The notes: generated by a model not told the origin, from the letters alone. Shown: positions 1 through 8,526, counted from the stretch's first letter. The stretch is 56,915 nt of DNA from Sphingobacteriia bacterium RIFOXYC2_FULL_35_18 (GCA_001829005.1 MIAG01000001.1:652092-709006); one strand, 5' to 3'. A program made the numbers and translations.

Positions 1-802
1 TATGACAAGCCATATCTCCCAATGCACCGGTACCGTAATCCCACCAACCTCTCCAGTTAAATGGCAATAAACCGTCAACATAATCTTTATTTGGCGCAAC
101 ACCCTGCCATAGATTCCAATCTAAACCTTCTGGAACAGTCCCTTTGGTAGTAGGCCAACCCACTCCCTGTGGCCATACCGGTCTGTCAGTATAACAGTAA
201 ATAGTATGCACATCTCCAATTAATCCTGCATTGTACCAATCAATTAATTTTCTTACTCCATCACCACTGGCACCTTGGTTGCCCATTTGTGTAACCACTT
301 TGTATTTGTGTGCCGCTTCTGTTAATTCTCTTGCTTCAGAAATATTGTGTGACAATGGTTTCTGTATGTACACATGTTTTTTCAACTGCATAGCTGCCAA
401 GCCTTGAATGGCATGCATATGGTCTGGCGTTGAAACTGAAACTGCATCAAAATATTTATGCTCCTTATCGAGCATTTCACGATAGTCTTTATAATACTTG
501 GCTTTTGGATAACGCTCTCTGCTTTTTTTGGATTGTCTGTCGTCTACATCACATAAAAAAGCAATATCTGCTTTGCCACTGTTGTAGAAACTCCACAAAT
601 CACTTTCCCCTTTTCCTCCAGCACCTATGCCGGCAATTTGGAGTTTATCACTGGGGGCAACAAACCCTCGTCCTAACACATGACGGGGAACAATGTAAAA
701 CCCTGCTGCAGCAAGACCTGCGTTGCGCAGGAACGACCTGCGAGAATTGGTTTGGGCTGTTTGGTTTTCTGTGTTTACAACCCCTTTTTCTTTCTTTTTC
801 AT
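1..802 (-). CDS. Gfo/Idh/MocA family oxidoreductase, Tat-exported (partial, 3' end outside window)
   Basis: The frame is open from the ATG at 802 to the left edge, so 267 codons are seen and the C-terminus is missing. The N-terminus carries a twin-arginine signal (SRRSFLRNAG at about residues 20-29) followed by a short hydrophobic stretch. A Rossmann nucleotide-binding loop GIGAGGKGE follows at about residue 56, then the strand DIAFLCDVD, and the family motif appears as QKPLSHN where most members have EKP. Members are NAD(P)-dependent sugar or inositol dehydrogenases, and Tat-exported ones are common in Bacteroidota, where the cofactor is loaded before export. The substrate is unknown. The gene diverges from the aldehyde dehydrogenase with 64 bases between the starts. 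Family assignment is firm; the reaction is not. Confidence 0.9.
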   Translation of the reverse strand, partial: MKKKEKGVVNTENQTAQTNSRRSFLRNAGLAAAGFYIVPRHVLGRGFVAPSDKLQIAGIGAGGKGESDLWSFYNSGKADIAFLCDVDDRQSKKSRERYPKAKYYKDYREMLDKEHKYFDAVSVSTPDHMHAIQGLAAMQLKKHVYIQKPLSHNISEARELTEAAHKYKVVTQMGNQGASGDGVRKLIDWYNAGLIGDVHTIYCYTDRPVWPQGVGWPTTKGTVPEGLDWNLWQGVAPNKDYVDGLLPFNWRGWWDYGTGALGDMACH

Positions 803-866
803 ATGGAGCAATTGTGAAGTATGAATATACAGATTTAACTAACTTGTTCATCTAAATAATTGATGA

Positions 867-2243
867 ATGCAAGCCCTTATAGCACAACTTCAGCAGCAAC
901 GCCATTTTTTTGAATCAGGCGCTACCAGACCCTATGCTTTTAGAAAGCAGCAACTCTTAAATTTGAAGAGAGCAGTGGAAGAACACGAGGAAGCAATTTA
1001 TGCTGCACTCTATGCAGATTTACATAAAAGCAAAGAAGAATGCTGGGTAACAGAGAATGGATTTTTTATGGCTGAGTTAAAAGATACTTTGGCTAATTTA
1101 AAATCTTGGATGGAACCTGAAGCTGTGCCGACTAATTTATTGAATCTTCCCTCTAGCTCTAAAGTGATGCGAGAACCCTTGGGTGTAGTATTGATTATTG
1201 GTCCTTGGAATTATCCTTTTCAATTATTATTTACTCCATTAATGGGAGCCCTTGCCGCAGGAAACACAGTGGTGTTGAAACCCAGCGAGTTTGCTCCCGC
1301 TACTGCGGCAGTAATGGAAAAAATTATTCATGCTGTATTTCCACCAGAGCAAGTATTATATGTGCCTGGTGATGGGGCTACCGTTATTCCTGCAATGATG
1401 AATCATTTTGCATTTGATCATGTTTTTTATACTGGAAGTACGGGTGTTGGAAAAATTATCTATAAAATGGCTGCTGAAAATTTAGTGCCAGTAACATTAG
1501 AATTAGGTGGTAAAAGTCCATGTGTAGTTGAGGAAGATGCCAATATAACTATTGCAGCTAAAAGAATTGCCATGCCTAAATTTTCTAATGCAGGACAAAT
1601 GTGTGTGGCTCCTGATTATGTGTTGGTGCATGAATCTAAAAGAGTGGAATTGATTGAAGCACTTAAAAAAGCGATACCTCAATTTTATGGCAATGACGCT
1701 GCAAAAGAAGAAGGGTATGGAAGAATTATTAATGAAAAACAATTCAATCGTATTATTCAATATTTGTCAGACGGAACTATAGTGTATGGTGGTAAATATG
1801 ATGCGGCTTCTCTTTATATAGAGCCAACCATTTTAGACGGGGTTTCAGTTGATTCAACTATTATGCGTGATGAAATTTTTGGCCCCATATTACCTATTCT
1901 AAGTTTTAATACCATGGAGGAAGCCAAAGCCATCATTGCAAAAAATCCGAATCCATTGGCATTTTATATTTTTACGGGGAGCTCAGCTAAAGAACAAGCT
2001 TGGTTGCAGGCAGTGCCTGCAGGAGGGGCTTGTGTGAACACTGCAACACTTCATTTAACTAATCCAAATCTGCCTTTTGGCGGAAGAGGATTTAGTGGTA
2101 CGGGTGCCTATCATGGAAAGTATAGTTTTGAAACTTTTAGTCATAAAAAAGCAGTGATGAAAACGCCTACTTGGTTTGATCCCGCTTTAAAGTATCCTCC
2201 TTTTACTGGTAAACTAAAATTATTAAAATGGTTGGTAGGTTAA
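867..2243 (+). CDS. aldehyde dehydrogenase, class 3 type (ALDH3-like)
   Basis: At 458 aa the protein has the short class 3 length rather than the roughly 490 aa of other ALDHs. It oxidises aldehydes to acids with NAD(P)+. Visible motifs are the cofactor-binding GPWNYPF (about 112-118), KPSE (138-141), GSTGVGK (190-196), the general-base region LELGGKSP with Glu212, and FSNAGQMC with the catalytic Cys246. EIFGPILP follows near residue 340. The C-terminus ends in hydrophobic and basic residues (KLLKWLVG), which in ALDH3 proteins may help membrane contact. It stands alone between a divergent oxidoreductase gene and a downstream glutathione peroxidase gene 42 bases away. Fatty or aromatic aldehyde detoxification is likely but inferred. 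Confidence 0.92.
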   Translation: MQALIAQLQQQRHFFESGATRPYAFRKQQLLNLKRAVEEHEEAIYAALYADLHKSKEECWVTENGFFMAELKDTLANLKSWMEPEAVPTNLLNLPSSSKVMREPLGVVLIIGPWNYPFQLLFTPLMGALAAGNTVVLKPSEFAPATAAVMEKIIHAVFPPEQVLYVPGDGATVIPAMMNHFAFDHVFYTGSTGVGKIIYKMAAENLVPVTLELGGKSPCVVEEDANITIAAKRIAMPKFSNAGQMCVAPDYVLVHESKRVELIEALKKAIPQFYGNDAAKEEGYGRIINEKQFNRIIQYLSDGTIVYGGKYDAASLYIEPTILDGVSVDSTIMRDEIFGPILPILSFNTMEEAKAIIAKNPNPLAFYIFTGSSAKEQAWLQAVPAGGACVNTATLHLTNPNLPFGGRGFSGTGAYHGKYSFETFSHKKAVMKTPTWFDPALKYPPFTGKLKLLKWLVG

Positions 2244-2285
2244 ATTGTTGGCTTGGTCTAAACTTTTTTAATTGAATAAACGTAT

Positions 2286-2930
2286 ATGAAGCGAATGCTT
2301 ATTATTCTTATTGCATTGCTGGTAATTGCTGGCTTGCTGATAAAAAAACCTCAAATGACCTGGAAACAATCCATATTAAAAGCCGCTTATCCCATTATCA
2401 TGTTTGTGGGAAAGCTTACGGGACAATCTAAAAATATTTTACTCAATAAAGATCAAGCAAATCCTTCTGATTCTTTTTACGATTTAATAGCCATTAAAAA
2501 TAATGGGGACACCCTTTATTTTAGTGAGCTCAAAGGAAAAAAAGTTTTATTGGTGAACACAGCTAGTGATTGTGGTTATACTGGCCAGTATGAAGAATTA
2601 GAGCAATTGCATAAGCAATATGGAGATCGTTTAGTATTGCTTGGATTCCCTGCAAATGATTTTAAAGACCAAGAGAAAAAATCGGATGCAGATATTGCTG
2701 CTTTTTGCAAAGTCAATTATGGCGTTAGTTTTCAGTTAATGAAAAAAGGGCAAGTGATCAAAGGAGCCAATCAACAAAATGTTTATCAATGGTTAACAGA
2801 CCCATCTAAAAATGGTTGGTGCAGTAAACAACCTGATTGGAATTTTTCTAAATACTTAATAAATGAAAATGGAGTACTTGATAGCTATTACTCGCAATGG
2901 GTATCTCCTAAAGACATTCCCATTAATTAA
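2286..2930 (+). CDS. glutathione peroxidase-family thiol peroxidase, membrane-anchored
   Basis: Residues 1-21 form a hydrophobic N-terminal helix with basic ends, either an anchor or an uncleaved signal, so the enzyme probably faces the periplasm. The thioredoxin-fold GPx core begins near residue 62. The peroxidatic cysteine is C96 in NTASDCGYTGQY. The other catalytic positions are kept: Gln129 (DFKDQE) and Trp185-Asn186 (WNFSKY). The usual FPCNQF is FPANDF here, so one conserved cysteine is alanine, while C141 (AAFCKVNY) sits where thioredoxin-dependent members keep a resolving cysteine. It likely reduces peroxides with thioredoxin-like donors. The 3' end overlaps the convergent dusB gene by 8 bases. 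Confidence 0.88.
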   Translation: MKRMLIILIALLVIAGLLIKKPQMTWKQSILKAAYPIIMFVGKLTGQSKNILLNKDQANPSDSFYDLIAIKNNGDTLYFSELKGKKVLLVNTASDCGYTGQYEELEQLHKQYGDRLVLLGFPANDFKDQEKKSDADIAAFCKVNYGVSFQLMKKGQVIKGANQQNVYQWLTDPSKNGWCSKQPDWNFSKYLINENGVLDSYYSQWVSPKDIPIN

Positions 2931-3963
2931 TTGGACATTTTTGGTGATAGTCAATTAACTCAATCGGCATGCGCTCAAACTCGTAACCTTCATAGTTGGC
3001 GGTCACTTCATCTAATACTGATTCTATTTCTGCTGGTTCCATTAAAGTAACTAGGCGGGCTCTATAATCCTTTATACCTGGTAATCCCTTTAGGTAATTG
3101 GTATAATGCCTGCGCATTTCAAAAATACCCACTTTCGGTCCTTTCCATTCCACCGATTTGCGTAAATGTTTTTTACAAATTGCTACTCTTTCTGCTAAAG
3201 TGGGTGCTGGTAAAATTTCTCCTGTTGCTAAATAATGTTTTATTTCTCGGAATATCCAAGGATATCCAATAGCTGCTCGGCCAATCATAATGCCATCAAC
3301 TCCATAACGCTCTTTGTATAATTTGGCTTTTTGTGGACTATCTATATCGCCATTACCAAAAATGGGTATTTTAATTCTTGGGTTATTTTTCACTTTAGCT
3401 ATCAAAGTCCAATCTGCTTCACCTTTGTACATTTGGGCCCTAGTTCTGCCATGAATAGCTAATGCCTTAATGCCTACATCTTGCAATCTTTCAGCAACTT
3501 CTTCAATATTTTTATTTTGATCGTCCCAACCCAATCTGGTTTTTACCGTAACAGGTAATTTGGTGCTTTTAACAGTTGCTTCTGTTAAGCGAACCATTAA
3601 ATCGATATCTTTTAAAACACCTGCCCCTGCGCCTTTAAGGGCTACTTTTTTTACTGGGCATCCAAAATTGATGTCTAATAAATCGGGGTTAACCGTTTCT
3701 ACAATCTTTGCGCTCAATGAAAGGGCATCTTCATCCCCCCCAAATATTTGAATACCAACTGGGCGCTCATATTCGAATATGTCTAATTTCTGGCGGCTTT
3801 TTATTGCATCTCTAATAAGTCCTTCACTACTGATAAACTCTGTATACATTAGGTCTGCTCCATTGTCTTTGCACACAGCTCTGAACGGCGGATCACTTAC
3901 ATCTTCCATTGGAGCCAATAAAAGTGGAAAATCAGGCAGTACTATTTGATCTATTTTAACCAT
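2923..3963 (-). CDS. dusB: tRNA-dihydrouridine synthase DusB
   Basis: This FMN-dependent enzyme reduces uridines in the D-loop of tRNA. The TIM-barrel start APMEDVSDPPFR (about 17-28), the active-site NFGCPVKKV with Cys102, the phosphate-binding segment GNGD and MIGRAAIGYPWIF, and HGRTR are all present. KGAGAGVL after the cysteine is typical of DusB. I choose the ATG at 3963 (MVKIDQIVLP); an in-frame GTG lies four codons upstream at 3975 but offers no domain sequence. A TAAATTTG promoter element sits 55 bases upstream. It converges on the GPx gene with an 8-base overlap and diverges from the CPBP protease gene. Confidence 0.95.
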   Translation of the reverse strand: MVKIDQIVLPDFPLLLAPMEDVSDPPFRAVCKDNGADLMYTEFISSEGLIRDAIKSRQKLDIFEYERPVGIQIFGGDEDALSLSAKIVETVNPDLLDINFGCPVKKVALKGAGAGVLKDIDLMVRLTEATVKSTKLPVTVKTRLGWDDQNKNIEEVAERLQDVGIKALAIHGRTRAQMYKGEADWTLIAKVKNNPRIKIPIFGNGDIDSPQKAKLYKERYGVDGIMIGRAAIGYPWIFREIKHYLATGEILPAPTLAERVAICKKHLRKSVEWKGPKVGIFEMRRHYTNYLKGLPGIKDYRARLVTLMEPAEIESVLDEVTANYEGYEFERMPIELIDYHQKCPIN

Positions 3964-4018
3964 ATTGCAATACACTACCTTTTATCATTTAATGCTTTGC
4001 GGAAGATAAAAGGAAATG

Positions 4019-4026
4019 CAAATTTA
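4019..4026 (-). promoter_or_regulatory. candidate Bacteroidota -7 promoter element for dusB
   Basis: On the minus strand the sequence reads TAAATTTG, an exact match to the Bacteroidota -7 consensus TAnnTTTG. It lies 55 bases upstream of the chosen dusB start in the 83-base divergent gap. No well-spaced -33 TTG box is evident, so this rests on one element only. Confidence 0.4.
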
Positions 4027-4046
4027 CAACCTTATTACTCAATTTG

Positions 4047-4976
4047 ATGAATCAGAAACCTGTTGTTGCCTATTCTAGTCAGTTTGCGATGCTTTTAGGC
4101 TTTTTAGGAGTGGGATTAATTTTAAGTGGATTATTGATGAGTTGGCTAACTTCTGTGCTACTTCATGTGCCATTTTTACAAGTTCCCGATGCCTTAATGA
4201 AGCCTGAAAACGTTCAATTTTCTCGCTTTGCCAATGCTTTTACCACTTTTATCGCTTTTTTTATCCCCGCCTGGGCGGTTGCTAAAATTGCCCATAAAAA
4301 TGCATTTCAAACCCTTGGATTTAATAGTCATATTAATATTAAGCAAGTAGTTGCGGTAGGGGTTATTTCTTTTGGCGCACTATTTTTAAGCGGATCCTTA
4401 TCTGCCATTAACGAAATCATTCCCATGCCTGCGGACTTTTTAGCAAAAGCTAGGAAGTTGGAAAATGAGTATCAACAAACCATGATTACCCTGGCTACTA
4501 TGAAAAATATGGGCGATCTAATGCTAGGATTATTAGTTATTGCAGTAGCTCCTGCCATTTTTGAAGAAGTATTATTTAGAGCAGGATTTCAACGAGTTTT
4601 AGTGGGCCTCACTAAAAATGCTGCAATAGGAATCATTGTTTCTTCTATTTTATTTAGCGCCATACACGCTTCTTATTTTGGATTCTTGCCAAGGGTTGCT
4701 TTGGGAGTAGTATTGGGTCTTATTTATTATTTAACCAGTAATTTATGGTTGGCCATTTTAATGCACTTTTTAAATAATGCGGTTGTAGTCATTCAAATTT
4801 ATGTATATACTCAAATGGGCAAACCCATTAAGGAAGCCATGGACGAAACAATGCCTATTTGGTACGGTGTATTTGGTTTACTCATTGTTATACCCGCACT
4901 ATTATTTTTAAAAAAGGAAAGAAACCAAATTATAACTAAGCAGGAATTAACTTTAGCCAATGAATCAGTGGACTAA
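4047..4976 (+). CDS. CPBP family intramembrane metalloprotease
   Basis: This is a multi-pass membrane protein with about eight hydrophobic segments. The CPBP (CAAX prenyl protease 2/bacteriocin-processing) signature is complete: EEVLFRAGFQR with Glu173, Glu174 and Arg178, then His207 in SAIHASYFGF, and a late LMHFLNNAVVV motif. The family cleaves substrates within the membrane; bacterial targets are mostly unknown and include bacteriocin self-immunity roles. The start is the ATG at 4047; an in-frame TTG lies directly before it. The last 17 bases overlap the start of the DUF2007 gene, so the two are probably translated together. No peptide substrate gene is seen next to it. Confidence 0.9.
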   Translation: MNQKPVVAYSSQFAMLLGFLGVGLILSGLLMSWLTSVLLHVPFLQVPDALMKPENVQFSRFANAFTTFIAFFIPAWAVAKIAHKNAFQTLGFNSHINIKQVVAVGVISFGALFLSGSLSAINEIIPMPADFLAKARKLENEYQQTMITLATMKNMGDLMLGLLVIAVAPAIFEEVLFRAGFQRVLVGLTKNAAIGIIVSSILFSAIHASYFGFLPRVALGVVLGLIYYLTSNLWLAILMHFLNNAVVVIQIYVYTQMGKPIKEAMDETMPIWYGVFGLLIVIPALLFLKKERNQIITKQELTLANESVD

Positions 4977-5166
4977 AATTTTTGCAACCAAAAGTTTAGC
5001 AGAAGCAAGCATAGTGGAAGGCATGTTATTAGAGAATCAAATACCTGTTCAGCAATTGAATAAACAAGATAGTAGTTACCCGGTATTGGGTGAGGCCGAA
5101 ATTTATGTGCCCGTTCATTTAAAAGATACCGCATTACAATTGATACAACAGACATTTAGCCAGTAG
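4960..5166 (+). CDS. DUF2007 domain protein (putative signal-transducing protein)
   Basis: This 68-aa cytosolic protein has the DUF2007 pattern: an early aromatic-K-IF segment, the helix AEASIVEGMLLENQIPVQQLN, and a closing GEAEIYVPVHLKDTALQLI strand-helix. The fold resembles small regulatory ferredoxin-like domains, and the family's function is not known. The gene starts inside the 3' end of the CPBP protease gene (17-base overlap) and ends 27 bases before cdsA, so all three are probably co-transcribed. Confidence 0.85.
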   Translation: MNQWTKIFATKSLAEASIVEGMLLENQIPVQQLNKQDSSYPVLGEAEIYVPVHLKDTALQLIQQTFSQ

Positions 5167-5193
5167 CCACGCTAACCTTATCTTCGCTTTATT

Positions 5194-6054
5194 ATGGCAT
5201 TAAATCTTCAAACATTAAAAACTAGGGCAATCACTGCGGTGGTATTTGTATTAGTAATGCTGGGTGGTTTATTCTACAATCAGTGGAGTTTTTTAGTACT
5301 GTTCTCGATTATCATGGTAGGCTGTTTAGTAGAATACCATCAGTTAATGGGGAAGATAAACGCTACATATGCAGGGGCTCCTTTCATATATAAATCCCAA
5401 AATATTTTAGGCAGTTTTTGGGTGATGCTCATCATTGCAGGGAAAGGCACTTTGTACCAGTCTTTACCACTATGGTATTGGGGTTCATTCATCATTTATT
5501 TACTCATCATCGTATTGTTGGTCACCATTTTTTTCTACAGGCCTAAGTTGGGCTATCCAGTTAATTTATATTCAGCCTTAGGCGTATTGTACATTACCAT
5601 TCCATGTGCCATGATGGTAGATTTATACGATCATAGTGTTCAGTTTTTTAAAGGGCCAGATTGGATTTTGCCCATGGTGATCATAGCCTCCATTTGGATC
5701 AACGACACTATGGCTTATTTAGTGGGGTCTCTAATTGGTAAAACGCCTTTAAGCCCTATTAGCCCTAAAAAAACCAAGGAAGGTACTTATGGAGGGATGA
5801 TTTTAGCGGTAATAGTGGTAAGCGTTGCTGGAAATTTTTTCTGGAATCTTCCTTATCAAACACTTATAGCCATATCGTTAACAGCTGCCATAGCAGGTAC
5901 TTTGGGAGATTTATTAGAAAGTAAGATCAAACGAAAAGCGGGGGTAAAAGACAGTGGAAGTTTTATGCCCGGACATGGTGGTTTCTTAGATCGATTTGAC
6001 TCCTTATTGATTGCTATACCAGCCGTTTGGATTGTTTTATTTCTTTTTTTCTAA
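5194..6054 (+). CDS. cdsA: phosphatidate cytidylyltransferase (CDP-diacylglycerol synthase)
   Basis: CdsA makes CDP-diacylglycerol from CTP and phosphatidate in the inner membrane, the branch point for all phospholipids. The 286-aa protein has around seven membrane segments. The C-terminal signature is intact: SPKKTKEGTYGG (about 189-200), then GDLLESKIKRKAGVKDSGS and MPGHGGFLDRFDS, which carry the catalytic Lys/Asp/His residues. The length is typical. It lies 27 bases after the DUF2007 gene and 47 bases before psd; the grouping with psd points to the phosphatidylethanolamine branch, with phosphatidylserine synthase not encoded in this window. Confidence 0.96.
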   Translation: MALNLQTLKTRAITAVVFVLVMLGGLFYNQWSFLVLFSIIMVGCLVEYHQLMGKINATYAGAPFIYKSQNILGSFWVMLIIAGKGTLYQSLPLWYWGSFIIYLLIIVLLVTIFFYRPKLGYPVNLYSALGVLYITIPCAMMVDLYDHSVQFFKGPDWILPMVIIASIWINDTMAYLVGSLIGKTPLSPISPKKTKEGTYGGMILAVIVVSVAGNFFWNLPYQTLIAISLTAAIAGTLGDLLESKIKRKAGVKDSGSFMPGHGGFLDRFDSLLIAIPAVWIVLFLFF

Positions 6055-6073
6055 GAGTATCTTATTCCAACCA

Positions 6074-6081
6074 TACATTTG
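6074..6081 (+). promoter_or_regulatory. candidate -7 promoter element upstream of psd
   Basis: TACATTTG matches TAnnTTTG exactly and lies 21 bases before the psd ATG. The upstream -33 region is a T-run without a clear TTG. It may give psd an extra start point inside the cdsA-psd unit. Confidence 0.4.
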
Positions 6082-6101
6082 CACTTTAATTATTAATATT
6101 T

Positions 6102-6758
6102 ATGACTATACATAGGGAAGGATATAAAACCATTGCTATTACAGCTTTATTATTTGGAGCAATTAACCTAATATCATTTAGCTTTTTAAGTGCTTCATTT
6201 CCAACTGCGGCAATGATTATTTTCATCGCAACATTGGCATTGTTTCTTTTTATTATTTCTTTTTTCAGAATACCCAATCGAACGCACACTTTAGACGACA
6301 GTAAAATTATTTGTCCTGCAGATGGAAAAGTAGTGGTAATTGAAGAGATAACCGATGTAGAATATTTTAAAGACAAGCGTATTCAAGTAAGTATTTTCAT
6401 GAGTCCGGCCAATGTGCATGTGAACAGATATCCAATGAATGGTGAAGTAACTTATAACCAATACCATAAGGGAAAGTATTTGGTTGCTTGGCATCCAAAG
6501 TCTTCAACTGAAAATGAACGTTGGAGTGTAGCTGTTAAGAATCAATACGGCGAAATATTATTTAAGCAAATTGCTGGGGCTTTGGCAAAAAGAATTTGTA
6601 ACTATTCTGCTGTTGGCCAAAAAGCCGTTCAATGCAATGAGTATGGCTTTATTAAGTTTGGAAGTAGGGTAGATGTGTTGTTGCCAGTAGGCACCAAAGT
6701 GAATGTAGAGCTGAATCAGGTAGTTAAGGGCGGAGTAACTGTGCTTGCTAGTTGGTAA
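6102..6758 (+). CDS. psd: phosphatidylserine decarboxylase, short form
   Basis: The enzyme decarboxylates phosphatidylserine to phosphatidylethanolamine at the membrane. At 218 aa it is the short archaetidylserine/phosphatidylserine decarboxylase type. Two N-terminal membrane segments (about 12-30 and 34-55) precede the catalytic part. CPADGKVVVIEE (71-82) and SIFMSPANVHVNRYPMNGEV (97-116) are the usual core motifs. The self-cleavage site, where the pyruvoyl group forms, is Gly187-Ser188 in IKFGSRVDVLLP, so the proenzyme would split into a large beta and a roughly 31-residue alpha chain. It follows cdsA in the same direction. Confidence 0.95.
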   Translation: MTIHREGYKTIAITALLFGAINLISFSFLSASFPTAAMIIFIATLALFLFIISFFRIPNRTHTLDDSKIICPADGKVVVIEEITDVEYFKDKRIQVSIFMSPANVHVNRYPMNGEVTYNQYHKGKYLVAWHPKSSTENERWSVAVKNQYGEILFKQIAGALAKRICNYSAVGQKAVQCNEYGFIKFGSRVDVLLPVGTKVNVELNQVVKGGVTVLASW

Positions 6759-6842
6759 TCAATCGCTTAGGACTTTAACAATAAATCTGCTGAAAAATTC
6801 AACAAAATCGGTAATTTCACTATCAAATTAAAAACAAATCAT

Positions 6843-7046
6843 ATGAAAAAAGCGTTCTTATTTGCAACAGCTGCATTCTTAATGAGTGGTGTAGCATTCG
6901 CACATGGTGATGGAAAAAAATGCGCAAAAGGAAAAGATTGTGCAAAAGAAGGTAAAGAAATGAAGTGTGATATGAAAGGAAAAGAAATGAAAGATTGCTG
7001 CAAGAAAGATGCCGCTAAGAAAACGACAGCAACTAAAAAAGCATAA
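6843..7046 (+). CDS. small exported Cys/Lys-rich protein, function unknown
   Basis: The 67-aa product has a clear signal peptide (MKKAFLFATAAFLMSGVAFA, cleavage near residue 20). The mature 47 residues are about one third lysine, with five cysteines (including a CC pair), several Met residues and an N-terminal His. There is no membrane segment and no known fold. The spacing KCAKGKDC and KDCCKK could bind a soft metal ion or form disulfides in the periplasm. It is a free-standing gene with its own 84-base upstream gap and a terminator 23 bases after the stop. I do not recognise a named family; the function is open. Confidence 0.75.
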   Translation: MKKAFLFATAAFLMSGVAFAHGDGKKCAKGKDCAKEGKEMKCDMKGKEMKDCCKKDAAKKTTATKKA

Positions 7047-7068
7047 TCAATCCCCCCAATTGTTACGT

Positions 7069-7101
7069 ACCCGTCCCGATTTTATCGGTACGGGTTTTTT
7101 A
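7069..7101 (+). terminator. rho-independent terminator after the small Cys-rich gene
   Basis: Arms ACCCGTCCCGAT and ATCGGTACGGGT pair over 12 positions with one mismatch around a TTT loop, followed by a T-run (7095-7100). It serves the + strand gene ending at 7046. The minus-strand phosphatase gene ends five bases further on, so the hairpin may act in both directions. Confidence 0.85.
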
Positions 7102-7106
7102 TTGCG

Positions 7107-7802
7107 TTAAAGAATTTGCTCTAATTCTTTAAAATGAAAAATGGTATAAGTAGGTTGAATATGTGGAGCTGCATTAATATGATTTACAAACACAGTATCC
7201 AAGCCTGCATTTATTCCACCTTGAATATCGGCATCTAAATTATCTCCAATCATGATGCTATTTGATGTATTTGCACCAGTTTTATTGAGTGCGTAATCAA
7301 AAATTTCTTTATTGGGTTTTAGGCTATTGCTTACTTCCGATGTAATCATTTCGGTAAAGTAATTGGCAATATTACTCTTGGCTAATTTATGTTGTTGCAC
7401 TTTTTCAAAGCCATTAGTAATTAAATGAAGGATATATCCTTTCTCTTGTAAGTATCCCAAGATTTCATGAGTATAAGGAAAGAGCTTGTTTTTATTTGGA
7501 AGTATATCTAAAAAATCAACTCCCATAGAACGAGATAATTTTTCATCGGCAAATTTAAAATCGAGCATCGCTAAATACATTCTTTTCCATCTGAGCTCAT
7601 CCTGTTTAATTTGACCTTTGGCATATCTTTCCCATAATAAGTGATTGTGGAAACTATAGCGTTCAAAAAAATCATCGAATTGCTCAATCCCTTTTTGGTG
7701 TAATTGATTGATATCATATAAATCTTTCAATGCTTCTTTAGAATTGGTGTCGAAGTCCCAAAGTGTATGATCTAAATCAAAAAATAAGTGCCTGTATTGC
7801 AT
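7107..7802 (-). CDS. yjjG: HAD-superfamily hydrolase, YjjG-type nucleotidase
   Basis: The 231-aa protein has the HAD motifs in order: FFDLDHTLWDFD (motif I, nucleophile Asp9 and Asp11), LITNGFEKVQQHKL (motif II), SLKPNKEIFDYAL (motif III Lys) and MIGDNLDADIQGG (motif IV). The combination HTLWDF plus NGFEKVQ is typical of YjjG, a pyrimidine nucleoside-5'-monophosphate phosphatase that clears non-canonical nucleotides. It diverges from the SDR gene with only 25 bases between starts. The symbol is by similarity of motifs; the substrate is inferred. Confidence 0.88.
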   Translation of the reverse strand: MQYRHLFFDLDHTLWDFDTNSKEALKDLYDINQLHQKGIEQFDDFFERYSFHNHLLWERYAKGQIKQDELRWKRMYLAMLDFKFADEKLSRSMGVDFLDILPNKNKLFPYTHEILGYLQEKGYILHLITNGFEKVQQHKLAKSNIANYFTEMITSEVSNSLKPNKEIFDYALNKTGANTSNSIMIGDNLDADIQGGINAGLDTVFVNHINAAPHIQPTYTIFHFKELEQIL

Positions 7803-7827
7803 AGGGTAAAGTTAGTAACTTTAATAG

Positions 7828-8526
7828 ATGAATATAATAGTAACTGGCGCATCTAAAGGGATTGGAAAAGCTATTGCCGAAAAGTTTGCTCTTGAAGGTA
7901 ATACTCTATTGCTTTGTAGCAGGGGCGAAAAGAGCTTGTACGATACCGTAAATGAATTGCAAACAGCCTATCCCAATAGTTTTATTAACGGAATGTCATG
8001 CGATATGGCCAATAAAGAGGATGTATTGGCATTTGCTGAATGGTGTTTAAAGTTTGGAGCACCAGATATGCTCATTAACAATGCGGGACAATTTATTCCT
8101 GGAAGTATTCATAATGAAGCAGAAGGTATTTTAGAACAAATGATTCAAACAAATTTGTATAGTGCCTATTACTTAACAAGAGCACTACTGCCATCAATGA
8201 TTCAAAATGGTTCGGGTCATATTTTTAATATTTGTTCCATTGCATCTTTAAATGCTTATGCAAATGGGGGTAGTTATAGCATTAGTAAATTTGCTTTGTT
8301 AGGGTTTAGCAAGAATCTACGCGAAGAATTAAAGCCAAAAGGCATTAAAGTAACATCCGTAATGCCCGGTGCAACACTAAGTGCAAGCTGGGATGGTTTT
8401 GATATTGACCCCAATAGAATCATGGAAGTAAATGATGTAGCCGAAATGATAGTTGCTGCATCTAAACTATCCCCAATGGCTGTGGTGGAAGATATCGTGA
8501 TGCGACCTCAGTTAGGGGACCTCTAG
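7828..8526 (+). CDS. SDR family NAD(P)-dependent oxidoreductase
   Basis: Classical short-chain dehydrogenase of 232 aa. The cofactor loop is TGASKGIGKAI (6-16), the NNAG motif is at 84-87, and the catalytic Ser/Tyr/Lys set is Ser137 or Ser140, Tyr150 and Lys154 (YSISK). The conserved PG after the active site is VMPGAT. The GASKGIG loop followed by CSRGEK (30-35) suggests NADPH preference, since an Arg follows the second strand. The substrate cannot be told. It is a single gene, with 71 bases before the cupin gene. Confidence 0.92.
   Translation: MNIIVTGASKGIGKAIAEKFALEGNTLLLCSRGEKSLYDTVNELQTAYPNSFINGMSCDMANKEDVLAFAEWCLKFGAPDMLINNAGQFIPGSIHNEAEGILEQMIQTNLYSAYYLTRALLPSMIQNGSGHIFNICSIASLNAYANGGSYSISKFALLGFSKNLREELKPKGIKVTSVMPGATLSASWDGFDIDPNRIMEVNDVAEMIVAASKLSPMAVVEDIVMRPQLGDL

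Noticed and set aside
430..855. A 141-codon open frame on the plus strand, rich in Cys and His
   Set aside because: It lies antisense inside the Gfo/Idh/MocA gene, which has a complete signal peptide and cofactor motif on the other strand; the plus-strand translation shows no domain.
4047..5166. CPBP protease with DUF2007 as a bacteriocin immunity/processing module
   Set aside because: The CPBP family can do this, but no peptide or exporter gene is adjacent; the neighbours are phospholipid genes, so a housekeeping role is as likely.
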